The translations under genes were made by a program, and so were the position numbers. Positions 11,467-27,600 of a stretch of 64,000 nucleotides of DNA are shown piece after piece (positions within the stretch are counted from its first letter, which is position 1; the number at the start of each line of letters is the position of its first letter). The stretch comes from Megalobrama amblycephala. Its lineage: Eukaryota > Chordata > Actinopteri > Cypriniformes > Xenocyprididae. The stretch covers positions 13,798,258 through 13,862,257 of the forward strand of contig NC_063049.1 in assembly GCF_018812025.1 (NCBI RefSeq). The letters run 5' to 3'. The notes beneath the pieces were generated by a model. That model did no database searches. It was given only the letters and a program-made list of their open reading frames with translations, and was not told the DNA's origin.

Positions 11467-13129
11467 ATATAAAATAGCACTGATTATATTGTGAAAATGT
11501 TTTCAACAAGCCAGTCTGCTCTAAATGCAAATGGATATGCAAAGTCCAAGAACATAGTGCCACCTTTGTATTTCTCAGAATGAAATTAGCTGAAAAAAAA
11601 AAAAAGTGGCATAAATGGCATTTTACATTTTCAGATAGCTGTACTCTACCCTCCTCCTCCCTCTTTGTGACACATCATACATTTCTTAACCCAAATACGG
11701 TTGTGCCTATTATAAAAAACACCAGGGGAACTTCTGTTGAATGCAGATAAAAGCAAATATATGTTTTTCTATAAGACCCCAAATAGTTGTTGTACACGTC
11801 TTGTTGTGCCTCAGGTCCATCCATGTTGAACCGAATGATTTCCCAGTGTTAGACTCTTGGCATTTGGATGAATAATATTTTGAATGGTCCCTTTTTTTTT
11901 AATGAAAAGACAAAAGGTAAAGCTAAAAAGGTAAAGACAAAAAAGAGCATCCGATATATACGTATACTATAGTTATTTAGTTAAACATCACTGAAATTAC
12001 TTTTCAAAAACTGGTTTAACATGCATTAATTGTAAAATTTTAATCCTATGTTGTTCTTAAATCAATTGGTTCTTAACATCTTTAACATCACTGATGTTTT
12101 CGCTCAGTATTTGACAACAACAGGCATTTGAATCTTCTGGATTTATCATGTCTGTGCGCAATGTGGCAAGGCGAGCTCATCAACTGCGGTTAATAAGTTG
12201 TGCGATTGGACATGTACCGTGAGAAACAGTGCTGCGGTTGGTGGGCTGAAGAATTAGCTTCTCGCTACTCTCATGAACCCAGATGATGCTCAAGGCAACA
12301 GTGTTGCAAAAAGCTTCTCAACAGGCTTATGACATTCAAATCTAAGACTGCAAGACGGTGTAACAGTGGCATTTTCATTTCAGGCAGACTGTCTGAACTA
12401 CTGCGTATGCATGACAGTCATGACTAATAACCAGAACAAAAAAAAGTACAAGTATAAAAGTGCACTAAAAGCCACTAATCATTTCTGACTATGTGACTCT
12501 TGTACAGATAGACAGAAGCTCAAGATGTTCTCTGGATCATCTCAAACATTGCTGGAAAACATAATCATCAACTTGTGGAGTTCATGAAGCTTAAGTGTTG
12601 CTAATAAGCAAAAGAGGGACAAACTAAATACTAAGAAATTCATTATTTTTCCCCATTCCACACTTTACTTGGTCTAGTGACGTTGAGCATAAAGCAACAC
12701 TGCCTCCCTCTGAATATTACACACACTGCAACAGGTCTATTAGACCAGTCAGTGACTTTCAACTGGGTTTGCTTCAGAACCCAGATTGTACATTTGGAAA
12801 TCAAGTGGAGACCTAAAATTATTTACTGTACAAAGTAAACAAACTAAATGTATTAATATTACCATTAACTGCATAGGAAAAACAATATGCAAAGGTTGTT
12901 TTGCATATTGTTTGTTTTTAAAATGTCTTTCATTTTAATAATTTCATGCTCCTGGCAGTCAATAATTTATTGCATAAAATGTGTCTGGCACAATTTGTGT
13001 CAACACAATCTTTCTGTGTTGGCATCTGTCTAATTTGGCTGCTTCTACCAAGTGACAGATGAATTTGCAGCAAAATGCTGTACAGCTTCAATGGACACGC
13101 AGCTTTTTTCAGAATGTCTCCTTCATTTG
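11467..13129. other. Intergenic, nothing recognised
   Basis: Unique-looking AT-rich sequence. A minus-strand open frame near 12930-13145 has no motif and overlaps the duplicated patch boundary. No gene supported. Confidence 0.5.
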
Positions 13130-13441
13130 AAGATTGTTCTACCAATTTTTCCTGTAACTGTTAATATTTAAGTAAGTTGCATCTTATTATTTACATTACT
13201 TACAACAAGAAATCTGGGGAAAGTTACTTAAAAGCAATGCATTATATTCCGTTACTCCCTAAAAAAGTAACTACTTTCATTACTGTTTAATAGCTACCTG
13301 TTTCCACCTGGTATTAAGATGCGTTTTGGTCGATCGGATCACAAGTGGACGACGCTAAATACAGGTGTAAACAGGGTGTAAAATGTTTAGAGTTTGTCCT
13401 CTTTCGACCACTTCCAGAGGTAGTCGAAAACACATTTGACC
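13130..13441 (+). repeat. Source-side copy of the patch found at 9513-9838
   Basis: Direct near-identical match to 9513-9838. Here it continues naturally into the body of the surrounding transposon at 13442 (CGGATTGCTTTC). It lacks about 12 bases (around ACATCAGTGTT) present in the array copy. Confidence 0.85.
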
Positions 13442-13507
13442 GGATTGCTTTCATAGTGGAAGCGCTCATGTGGTCGAATGTGTTCAAAAAGCTAAAGACC
13501 GCCAACC

Positions 13508-13561
13508 AAAGTCCCTTTAAGACAAGTCATTTCACTCGGCGGCCATCTTTGAAACGCCTCT
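13508..13561 (+). repeat. 54-bp direct repeat, left copy
   Basis: Starts AAAGTCCCTTTAAGACAAGT and matches 14354-14407 with one visible difference. The two copies flank the nested TIR element. Confidence 0.85.
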
Positions 13562-13579
13562 CGGGCATGCAAGCAAAAG

Positions 13580-14352
13580 CCGTTTCTCAATGTCAAGGAT
13601 ACTTCCTTGGCAGGACTGGTCCTTCCAAGTCACTTCCTTCAGAGGCTAGGCGAGGCTCCTCTTTAGCATTCGGAGAGCACGTAAATGGAACAGACTAGCA
13701 AGTGCACGTCATTGCGTGATTACCCCCCGGTAAACAGCTGTTTGTTTTCTACACGGAGATGTATGAACGCCTGTTAAAAAAGACGAGAAAGCTATGAATA
13801 ACGCTGTGAATGGTATAATGGTATAATATTAACGTTAAATTACTTTGGACAACTTAACTAGTTATTTATAAAGGAAATGCCGGTGAGGGCAATTGTTAAA
13901 TGACGGTCCGGTTCAATTAGCCATCAATAACATAATTTGTATTTGTATAATTTATAATATCAATACGGTAGTAATTTGTACTGGCATTTAAACGTTAAAC
14001 TTTATTTATCTGACATATTTACTACAGTTATAACAAATGTTTGGTAACGTAAATATACTTACATTTGAAAGCATATTGCCCGCTAACGTCCAACATTTTT
14101 TTTTAAACATTTTTGAACAAGATCGCAAAGCTGCGTGCATAGGATTGTGGGTGATTTGAGAGCGCGAAGAGCGCGAAGGCTACACATATGCATCCTTTCC
14201 TGTGTATGGGATATTTTTCGAACGAAGGACTCAGTCCTTGTTTGAAATTCCGAGGATCCTCGACATTGGAACAGTCCTTCGACGGATGTCGATGACGTAG
14301 CATCCTCGAAATTCTGGCTTCCGAGGATCCTTCCTTGACATTGAGAAACGCC
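13580..14352. mobile_element. Nested TIR element (CGTTTCTCAATGTCAAGGA)
   Basis: CGTTTCTCAATGTCAAGGA at 13581-13599 is mirrored by TCCTTGACATTGAGAAACG at 14332-14350. About 770 bp, no intact transposase, and a GC-richer interior with GAGGATCC motifs near its right end. Confidence 0.75.
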
Positions 14353-14353
14353 T

Positions 14354-14407
14354 AAAGTCCCTTTAAGACAAGTCATTTCACTCGGCGGCCATCTTTGAAA
14401 CACCTCT
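14354..14407 (+). repeat. 54-bp direct repeat, right copy
   Basis: Partner of 13508-13561. Far longer than an ordinary target-site duplication. Confidence 0.85.
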
Positions 14408-14617
14408 GGAGCATCCTGGGCATCATGCAATCTCTTTGAATGGGGAAACATCAAATTCTCTAAAACTGTTTGCCAACCTTACGATTAAATTTCATATTTG
14501 AAATCACCAATGAAATCTAACAACAACCGGCTCATAAATTTAGTTTCTAAACACTCGAATCATGACAAAAAAAAACGATTTTTCAGGCTGGATCAAGCTA
14601 ATGCGCATGCGCAGACC

Positions 14618-14995
14618 TGTCACGGTTGCAAACACGGAGACAAGAGACAGATCCAAATGCAGGTAAGTTTTAATGGGTAATCCACAATCGAGAGTCCAAA
14701 AACAGGCAAGGGTCAAAATCCAGAAAAGCAGTCCACACAAAACGAGCAAAAACAGGGAACAAGAAACACACACGAAAACCAGGAATGTGAACTGAAAACT
14801 CCATGACTAGAACAGAAACCAACATGGTATAAATAGACAGACACTGATAACATAATACAAGACAGCTGTGAGTAATGAAGTGATCATGAGATAATGAGTC
14901 CGGCAGTGCGTTATGGGTAATGAAGTCCACGGGGTGAAAACAAGAGTCCAGGATGGAGTGCCCTCTAGTGGCTGATAGGGCACTCACACTAATGA

Positions 14996-15003
<8 letters not shown>
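14618..15003 (-). repeat. 3' LTR (minus-strand element)
   Basis: 386 bp. It differs from the other LTR at one visible position, the base before GGTATAAATAG near 14825. It carries a TATA-like TATTTATACC and an ATTAAA polyadenylation-like signal on the minus strand. The internal ORF's stop codon falls within its first bases. Confidence 0.93.
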
Positions 15004-17734
<2,731 letters not shown>

Positions 17735-17764
17735 CCTGCTGGATCCTTAGGTGATGGAGTTTTC

Positions 17765-18150
17765 TGTCACGGTTGCAAACACGGAGACAAGAGACAGATC
17801 CAAATGCAGGTAAGTTTTAATGGGTAATCCACAATCGAGAGTCCAAAAACAGGCAAGGGTCAAAATCCAGAAAAGCAGTCCACACAAAACGAGCAAAAAC
17901 AGGGAACAAGAAACACACACGAAAACCAGGAATGTGAACTGAAAACTCCATGACTAGAACAGAAACCAACAGGGTATAAATAGACAGACACTGATAACAT
18001 AATACAAGACAGCTGTGAGTAATGAAGTGATCATGAGATAATGAGTCCGGCAGTGCGTTATGGGTAATGAAGTCCACGGGGTGAAAACAAGAGTCCAGGA
18101 TGGAGTGCCCTCTAGTGGCTGATAGGGCACTCACACTAATGATCATGACA
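17765..18150 (-). repeat. 5' LTR (minus-strand element)
   Basis: 386 bp, near-identical to 14618-15003. On the minus strand it carries the presumed promoter (TATA-like box near 17974-17985) that drives the Gag-like ORF starting 30 bases downstream. Confidence 0.93.
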
Positions 18151-19717
18151 AGACCTAAATGGGCGTCTCTTTGGAGGCAGCGCGTACGTCTGACTGTTTC
18201 TATAGAAACCGGTGATTCTAACGACTGCTGAAGTGACGCGATGACTTTACCAATCGACGATTGGCTCATTTAGAAGGCGGAACTTATTCCGCCACATTGC
18301 GCGTTACACTTTCTCCCATTCAAAACAATACGAGTGACACGTCTTGTGTTATTCTATAGTCTTTGATGCAAGTGCAGCTCCTATCTCTTTGAATGTGGAA
18401 ACATCAAATTCTCCAAAACTGTTTGCCAAGCTTTTGATTAACTTTCATATTTGAAATCACCAATGAAATCTGACAACTGTCTTACAAATTTTGTTTTCAT
18501 TAAAAATGGTGTTTTTCAGGCTGGATCAAGCTAAATGTGCATCTCTTGTGCCTCATTTCAAAAGGCATGAGTCTGACTGTTTCTATAAGAACCGGAGCTT
18601 CTAACGACCGCTGCAGTGACGCGATGACTTTACCAATCAGCTATTGGCTTGTATTTAGAAGGTGGGACTTATTCCGCCATATTGCGCGTTGCACTTTCTC
18701 CCATTCAAAACAATAAAAGTGACGCGTCTTGTGTTATTCTATAGTCTTTGCCGCCAACTCTCCGCCCATTGACACAATAAACATTAAGGGAAGCGCGCTA
18801 GCCAGACGGGATTAAAAATTTGTAAATTGAAAACCCAAGTTTGGTTTGAAGACGAAAAATGTTCTCTAAACATTTCTGTTTTCTATCATGCACTTGCCGT
18901 GTTCAGCGCGGTCTCTCAGCTGTCAGAGCAGAAACGAAAGCTGCTCTCTGTATGTTTTCCTGTTGTCTCCGTTCACGTTCATATGTGGGTATTTCACCTA
19001 TTAAATCAAAACTTCTGAAGAAGGCCATATATTTACCCGCTCACAGACCCTCCCCTCGAAGAAATCCGGACAGAGGTGGTCAAAAGTGGATAAAAGAGAC
19101 TCCCTCGTCTACTTGTGATCTGATCGACCAAAACGCATTTAGATACAAGGTGTAAACAGGGCCTTAGTTACTTTCAATGGAAAGTAACGTGTTACGTTAC
19201 ATTTTCGTTATTTTTCATCACCTGGGTTGCTTGTTTGTTTGTTTTCTATAACAGATTTTAGCACAAATAAATAAATAAATTATGTTTTTTCTAAAGTCAT
19301 GATCAAACGTCAGCAGCAAAGACATTGGTTAATAAAGTGATATTACATACATGAAGTATAGTTTAGTTATTTAACATTTAATTATTGTAGTTTTGCATTT
19401 CATTGTTTTTATTCATTTTGAGGAATACTGAATCTGTTTTTGTGCAAGTGAGATGACTAAATGTTCACATTTAGTCTAGAACTACAATAAGCATCATGTT
19501 CACACAACGCCTCTGCACTTACAATTTCTCTCAACATGGGGACAGGAGAGCTGTCAGTCAACAAATAGGAAAACAAAGTAACTTACGTTACTTATTTGAA
19601 AAAGTAACTCAGATATTTTGTTATAAATTTAAAAGAAATGTTACTTTACTAGTTACCTGAAAAAAATAATACGATTACGTAACTCGCGTTACTTGTAATG
19701 CGTTACCCCCAACACTG

Positions 19718-21649
19718 CCTGCCATCTACTTTTCATTTCAACAAAAATAATGGCACATGAAATGTCTATTGAATATACTTTATTTTATCATTGTAATTTT
19801 TTTTTTATAAAAGACAGTATTGCAGTATTGCTCTAGATTCAAATATATAAGTCATTTCCATGCATATGAATGAGTCTAATCTTGATTTTCTTCAGGGTAA
19901 TTGCATTGCACTGATATCCTTCCTTACAGTGAAAGAGATAAGATGAGGTAACTCTGGGACTTTTTCAGGGCTGAGCTATGATTCACCAATCTCTGCTTGC
20001 AGATGAAAGTTTCAAATGAACTGATTTCCTGAAGCAATGGGATGTGCAGTCAAGTGGAGTAATATGAGTATATCAGTCTCATGCAGAGGTGAAAAGGCAC
20101 TGGCTGAACCTCATTTTACTCGTGCATCTGATAGTATCAGCCCTTGCAATACTATTCTATAGTATCACATGCAGTAAAGGATAAATCACATGCTTATAGT
20201 GCATCACAGTAATTCAACATCTATTAAAATGGCATTTTTCCATGTTGCTCATAGACTCAAAAAAGGCCTCCAACTTCAGGAGGACTCTCACTGCCTTAAG
20301 CAAGACAGATGGGAAATCGATTTTCAGAAAATTTCAGTCTGAATCTCATTTTCTATAAAAATATTATGGGAATTCTTGTTAACCCTTGATCAAATCAGAC
20401 ATTTCTCATACGAAACAGGCCCTGTTTATGAGAAACCAGTTATGAGATTCCATCAGCCCTGATGCCCTTTCAATAATTGATCAAATAACACATCATGCAT
20501 TAGAAAAAGTACTCAATGCTACTGGCTGGTATCATTCTGATAAACTGATATGTGTGCGGCTCTGCTGAAGACATCCATCATTCAGACAGAGTCAAAAGTA
20601 CAACACACAGCATGAAAGATCCAAAAACTAATCCATGCCTCAAAATCGACCATATCCTATGCATTTCCCTTCAGGTCTTTCAAGAAGAAACATGTCGATA
20701 TAAAACAGTGAACAGCACTCAATGTGCAATAAATTAAAAATACCAGTAAATAATTTTGATCTAATCATCATACAAATATCATATGGCTTTTTGAAGACTT
20801 AGAATATAGCTTACAATTCATATTGAACACTTATATGATGTTTTTTCCCTTTGTGGTGTAGTATAAATTAAATTGCCATTCACTTTCCCTTTTGTTTCAA
20901 AGAAAGAAAAGAAAATATGTTTTTTTCTGGGTGAAATTGTGAATAGACATATTTTTTGTCCCCCATATATTATATATATATATATATATATGAATTTAGA
21001 GAGGAAACATTTCTAAAAGTATCCGTGCAAATCTTTCATATATTGAAATGTTTTTCATAAAAATTGATGTAGGTAAATATTGCTGTTTTTTACTGTGTAT
21101 TGTTAAATTGATGCACGTTTATAAAAATGATTAAATATTGATCCTTGAGGTCATTTAGTAAAAAAAATTTATATTATAAGCAATGTGCACCATTTCTCAG
21201 TCTGTGCAAAGTTCTTCTGTTTCATTATGATTCATGAGATCTTTTTTACTTTTCATAGTATTGCTAGAAACTCTAAATAAAAATAAAAAATGTACATAGA
21301 TGCAATTCATATGATAATAGAGATAAATTAAATTAAATTATATTTGTTTAAAAATACATCCTTGTAGGAGAATATATAAAACATGTAACTGCATAATAAT
21401 CAGTGCAAAATGCTGCAATACAATTTGGAAAATTATAGGTACAAAATTTTGTTATAAATATTCGCTACAGTAACACATTGCCCTTTGGGAGGTGAAGGAA
21501 CAAGGTAAAGGGATCTTAATGCATAGTTGTCATTTCAGGGTACAGTTTTTTTCTGAATCGCTCGTCTCCGCTGCATGTGTTCAATAGAAACGCAGTGCCC
21601 ACAATGAGTCAGTGACAGAGTGATCATGTGCATGAGAATGTGGTTTAGT
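19718..21649. other. Intergenic, 3' of the glutaredoxin-DUF547 gene
   Basis: AT-rich unique-looking sequence with a TA tract at about 20965-20991. It should contain the 3' UTR of the minus-strand gene just below 21650. I could not place a convincing polyadenylation signal. No other gene seen. Confidence 0.5.
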
Positions 21650-24600
21650 TCAGTCTGTGCTGTTTATAGACCAGTCATAGGGCAGATAGCTCACTTTGAC
21701 CTTTCCTGCTGACAGCAGAGACTGTAGATTCTTCTTCTTCTCTGATGCTCCCATATGATCAAACACCCAGTTCAGCAGCTGAAAAGAAAACATCACAAGC
21801 TGATCTAGTGCATCTTTAAACAAGACCTATTAAGCTATTACATCTATATTAACCTATTTTACATTTTCTTTAGCGAGTAATGTTGCTGCTTGAGCATGAA
21901 AAAGGTCATGCTCTACAAAGCACAACAAAGGTCTACAAAGCACAATGTCACCCCAACGGACGTTATTCTACGGACTTTGGGGTGGTACTCTGTGTGTTTT
22001 GACTGCAGGAACCAGGGTCTAATTGAAGTTCTGAGTAAAAATTTCCCCCTCAGAAAGTCCCTGGTCACGAGGTAGTACTTTTTTAAAATTCAGGAACTTT
22101 TTGGGTGCTGAACATGCTGATTGGTTAAATTCATGCAGCATTTTAATTGGCTGACTCCACGCAGCATTTTATTTCACCCACCTTTTTTTTTTTTTTTAAA
22201 GTATGTTGCGGTGCATGCAGGAAGTTGTTTGCTATTCAAATCAACAATGGAGTTTAAAGGTGCCCTAGAGCCAGTTTTTACAAGATGTAATATAAGTCTA
22301 AGGTGTCCCCTGAATGTGTCTGTGAAGTTTCAGCTCAAAATACCCCATAGATTTGTTTTAATAAATTTTTTTAACTGCCTATTTTGGGGCATCATTAACT
22401 ATGCACCGATTCAGGCTGCGGCCCCTTTAAATCTCTCGCTCCCTGCCCCCCCGAGCTCTCGACCATAATACAGTGCATTTACAAAGTTTACACAGCTAAT
22501 ATAACCCTCAAATGGATCTTTACAAGATGTTCGTCATGCATACTGCATGCATGCGTCGGATCATGTGAGTATAGTATTTATTTGGATGTTTACATTTGAT
22601 TCTGAATGAGTTTGAGGCTGTGCTCCGTGTCTAAAGCTAACATTACACACTGTTGGAGAGATTTATAAAGAATGAAGTTGTGTTTATGAATTATACAAAC
22701 TGCAAGTGTTTAAAAATGAAAATAGCGACGGCTCGTCTCCGTTAATACATTAAGAAACGATGGTAACTTTAACCACATTTAACAGTACATTAGCAACATG
22801 CTAACGAAACATTTAGAAAGACAATTTACAAATATCACTAAAAATATCATGATATCATGGATCATGTCAGTTATTATTGCTCCATCTGCCATTTTTCGCT
22901 ATTGTCCTTGCTTGCTTACCTAGTCTGATGATTCTGCTGTGCACATCCAGACGTTAATACTGGCTGCCCTTGTGTAATGCCTTGAACATGAGCTGGCATA
23001 TGCAAATATTGGGGGGCGTACATATTAATGATCCCAAGAGTAACGTAACAGTCAGTGTTATGTTGAGATTCGCCTGTTTTCTGGAGGTCTTTTAAACAAA
23101 TGAGATTTATATAAGAAGGAGGAAGCAATGGAGTTTGAAACTCAACGTATGTCTTTTCCATGTACTGAACTCTTGTTATTCAGCTATGCCAAGCTAAATT
23201 CAATTTTTGATTCTAGGGCACCTTTAAAAAATAAGACCGATGACCTGACAATGAGCTTCAGGCTTTATTAAGCTTAAATGCAGAGGATTAAATGCAGTAG
23301 GAACTGGAAAGTCACATGCAATTCTACATCACCGGACTTAATCTTCACCGTACTTTGGTCGGCGATTGAAATGCAGACAACATCAGGTCTGGGGAAAAAA
23401 GTTGCCTGGGACAAACTGTTCCGGGTAATTTCGGTGGAAAAGCAGCTTATATCAGCAAGTACTGTTTCTTAACTCCTTGAACACCTCGACATCTTGGGTT
23501 TTATTCTGGAAATGTAACGTATTTACTGAATCACAGTATTCCTCATTTAAATAATTCCCGCTTAAGGTATGCACGAAAAAAAAAAAAAAAAAAAGGTGAG
23601 GCCTTGTTGAGTTGCGTCAGTAGCGGGTTGAAATTCGTGATTATGTTAAGGGGCGTGACAATTCCAAAACACTCTTAAAGTGGTTGACCAATCACAACAC
23701 ACTGTCCAGCCAGCGCACTGCGGTGGAACGAGGGGCTTCATAGAGACAGGAAATAAACAGAGCATTACGCCAGGTGTCCACCAAAGCGTTTTTCCGAGGC
23801 TAGCGTATTTTTCCAATTATTTTCAATGCGAGCGCTAGGGGTTGCACTAACTAATCAACTAGTCGACTTTAATGCTCTTCCAAGACGCTTTAAGCTTGAT
23901 GTTGAGTAGTGACCTATATAGGGCACAACAGGATAAGAAATCTTTGAAGTCCACATTCACGCTCTGTATCCAACAGTAAATGACAGATAAATGCATACAC
24001 CGAGAGCATCCCACAAGATATGTTTATTTATGCCATCTGGATGATCAATATTGATTGGGGAATGCATGTTTTAAACAGCTTATTGTACACGCAAGTTAAA
24101 TGCCGTTCTAAACTAATGTGCCCTGCATTACACACACACATACAGACAGTAGTGCGCACATCACAAGCAGATAGCGCAAACAGAATCACAGGAGTGCAGA
24201 AATGTATTGTCAACACTGTTCTGTGATTTATCAATAAAATAGCTCAGAAAATGAAAAGTATGTAAAGTATTTCCGTGTCAGTTATCGCTTTAGATGAAAC
24301 AACAGCATCATCTTCCATGTACATGAATTGAGAGTGATGATATATTTTAGTAATACCTTCTCATCCGTGCCTCCAAAGTCTTCCTTGTACCACTTAAAGA
24401 TCTGGCTGAGTTTCACTTCCCGTCCCACGCTGTCAATCACGCAGCTGTCGTCGTTCTCCAAGAACGCTTCTGCTGCAGCACGCAACTGACCATCAATGTC
24501 CTGATGTGAGATATGCATGGAAATTTAATCACAATATGCTTTTTACCCTGTCAGAAAGAATGTGTAGACATTTATAGACCGTATTATAAATTAGAATAAT

Positions 24601-27600
24601 TTGGGTATTAACCTGTGCTGTGTATGTCTTAATTGGAGGGCAGCCCTTTGCACCACAGTTCAGTGCAAAATGAATGAGAGGCTCAACTTCAGGAAGCGCC
24701 ACCTAAAGGATAAACACACACATTACTACTGTTAATAACATTCACAGATATCTTTTCGTTAGCCTCATAGCATAATTGCCTAAGTCAAATTGTGATATCT
24801 GCCTTTGAAATATGATCTGGGCAATTATGCTATGAGGCTAACGTTTTACTCCAGTGTTTGCCAACAGTTTTTGTTTTAATGCTGCCTTTATGTGCGGAAT
24901 TATCATAAATACAAGTTTTCTAGTTAAAAACTGGACATTAATGCCCTCTCAAGTCACATTTACAACTGGGAAGCTTGGGTATAATTTTGATACCCAAGTT
25001 CCTGAGTTGGGATTGTCTTATAGTTTAAACATGGCGAAGGGGAGAACAATTGCTGCTGTGACAGGTATTCTCTATCAGCTACATCACCTTGTCTTGTCGT
25101 TTAAAGAAGTGCATATTTACATATATGAATAATCATTTGAAGCATATTGTATGTTTTATACACAGCGAAAATAGCCCGTATTTGACCAAAATTCAAGACA
25201 TTTTAGCAAGCTGACTATCTATGGGACGCTAAATATCAGATTTTCACAATAAAAAAAGAAAGAATAAACTTGGTGTCCTCAATAAATCCTGCTCTTTCCA
25301 ACAAGAAAGCACTTGACTGCAACAAGCTCGTAATCACAACTTCAGAAGTGGGAAGTAGGAAATTTCCGATATACTCCCACAGTTTTAGTACACTAGTGTT
25401 CTGGGTTTTTTTTTTTTTTTTTTTAAGTCTCTTAAGCTCTCCAAGACTACATTTATACAGTGAAAACAGCAATTGTGATATCTTATTAATTTACAATAAC
25501 TGTTATCAATGATAAAACAGTTGTGATACATTTCTCAGGATTTTTTGATGATTATAAAGTTCAAAAGAACAGCATTTATTTGAAATATAAATCTTCTGTA
25601 ACATTATAAATATCTTCACTGTCACTTTTGATCAATTTTATGCATCCTTGCAGAATAAAAATGTTAATTTTTTTTCATAAATAAATAAAAATCTTACTGA
25701 CACTTACTGAACATTTTAACTGCATGTATATACAAGTACCACTCACATAAATTAACAGGGTTAGACTTAAATTTCAAACACTCATGGATGTGCAGAAGTC
25801 CGCAGCAGTTGTTGTGTGCGGAGTTGCAAAAGAAAAACAAGCCAATGGCATTTGTCTGTGGTGTTGTGTGCAGACGTGGTCAGTATGGTGAGATTACAAC
25901 AGGAGTTAGAGGTGAGTGGCATTGTTTTATCTATGCTGATGAATGCTGAGGCTAATTTGTCACACGTGTTCTGTTAATTTACTTTTGTATTGTTATTGTA
26001 TTTGTACTGTTTTTTATTGCAACACTGGTAGATAGAGGACAGCTTTGATTTCAGTAGCGACATGTCATATACTACGATAAAATCTGATAAAATATCAAAT
26101 CCGTTTTGATATCCTACAGCTGAATGCAATCATAGTCTAAAGCTAAAAAGAAAACTGAAGTGTGTGCCCATCATACACTATGTGATTTTCTGTGAAATTT
26201 GTCAACTCCGACTGCTCAAAATCTGCAGACTGGCACAGAATTTTGGCAACTACTGTTGACTCATCCAGACTGCAAATCAGGGCAAAAATCTGAGCAAAAT
26301 TCATGTAGTGTATTCCAGTCTTTACCAATGAGAAATACGGCAGCATTCATCATATTAACAGTCATATTATATTGAGGAATGAGCTTATACTGAACAAACC
26401 GCTCATCCTCTTCCTGGGATACCTGCAGTCGAGGGTCATTCCTGGAAAAGGGCTTCAGGATTTGTGCCACTCCTTTTCGATTTCCTCGAAGCACTCCATT
26501 TTCAATATCCTGCAGTGTAAACACCTCACCACCAATGAGGTAGCTCACATAGTTGAAGAACTGGAAAACAAGAGACCAAATGTTCAAGCACTAAAAGCAT
26601 TTCATTTTTTTCTCATTTCACAGTCCAAATGTTCTCCACTTCTCTTACCCGATACCTTTGCCATATGTTTTTGGGAAAGCCCAGACGCAGGTTCCCGTGG
26701 ATGACGAGGGCGTTGTAGACGTTGATAAAGAAGGCCAGTTTCTCTTCACGGCTCAAGGACAGCAGCTCCACGCGCTGAAGCTGGACAGCTAGATCACAGT
26801 ACCGCTCAAAGTACGGGCTCCGGGACATGGCCTTGTAATCAACTGTCTGGTCAAAAGTGGAGACCCAGACGGTCACAAAGACATGTACCTTTCTTATTTA
26901 AAATATAATGTGGTGGAACACTCCTTAGGTTATTCATTCGCCACAAACATCAAATGTCTGACTGTTCATGTCTGTGGCGAATCCATTGAACATGGTCTTG
27001 CATCTATTTGATATGCAGCCTGTAATGAGATGGTGAAACGGTGTGTTACCTTGCCATCTTCAGAGAGGTGATCAGAGTAGAGTTTCAGGATCAGATTCCT
27101 CAGTGCCTCCGAAAGCTCCCATGCTGCTTAGGGCAAATGGCACAAAAAATGAGAATAAAAATGACTGAAACAACCAAACATAAGAGGCCATAGGCCATAG
27201 TGAATGTATACTTTATTTTTTGTTCATTATGTAACTGATAACTAGATTTGCGTTTCCTGAAGGAAATGCCACAGCTTGAAAGGCAGCAAAAGAATAGTGT
27301 TAAAGCTGTAGGTAAGTTTATGTTTTAGGTTTTAGTCTAAATGAAATGCAGCATCAGAGCCAGTTTGCTATTGTTGCGGCACTCAGCGTGTGGTTAAATG
27401 ATTAAGAATATGCAAGAAAGACTAATCAATAAAAGTATGCAAGTAGATTTAAGAAAGAGGACCAATTGAAATTCATTATGCAAATATTACGATGACGCCA
27501 TTGCTCTCGGTGAATGCTGAACATAATCTGATTTCAAATTCTATCATTTCAATTGTAGATTTCTAAAAACATTTTATAAATGTGGCTACACAATTATGAC

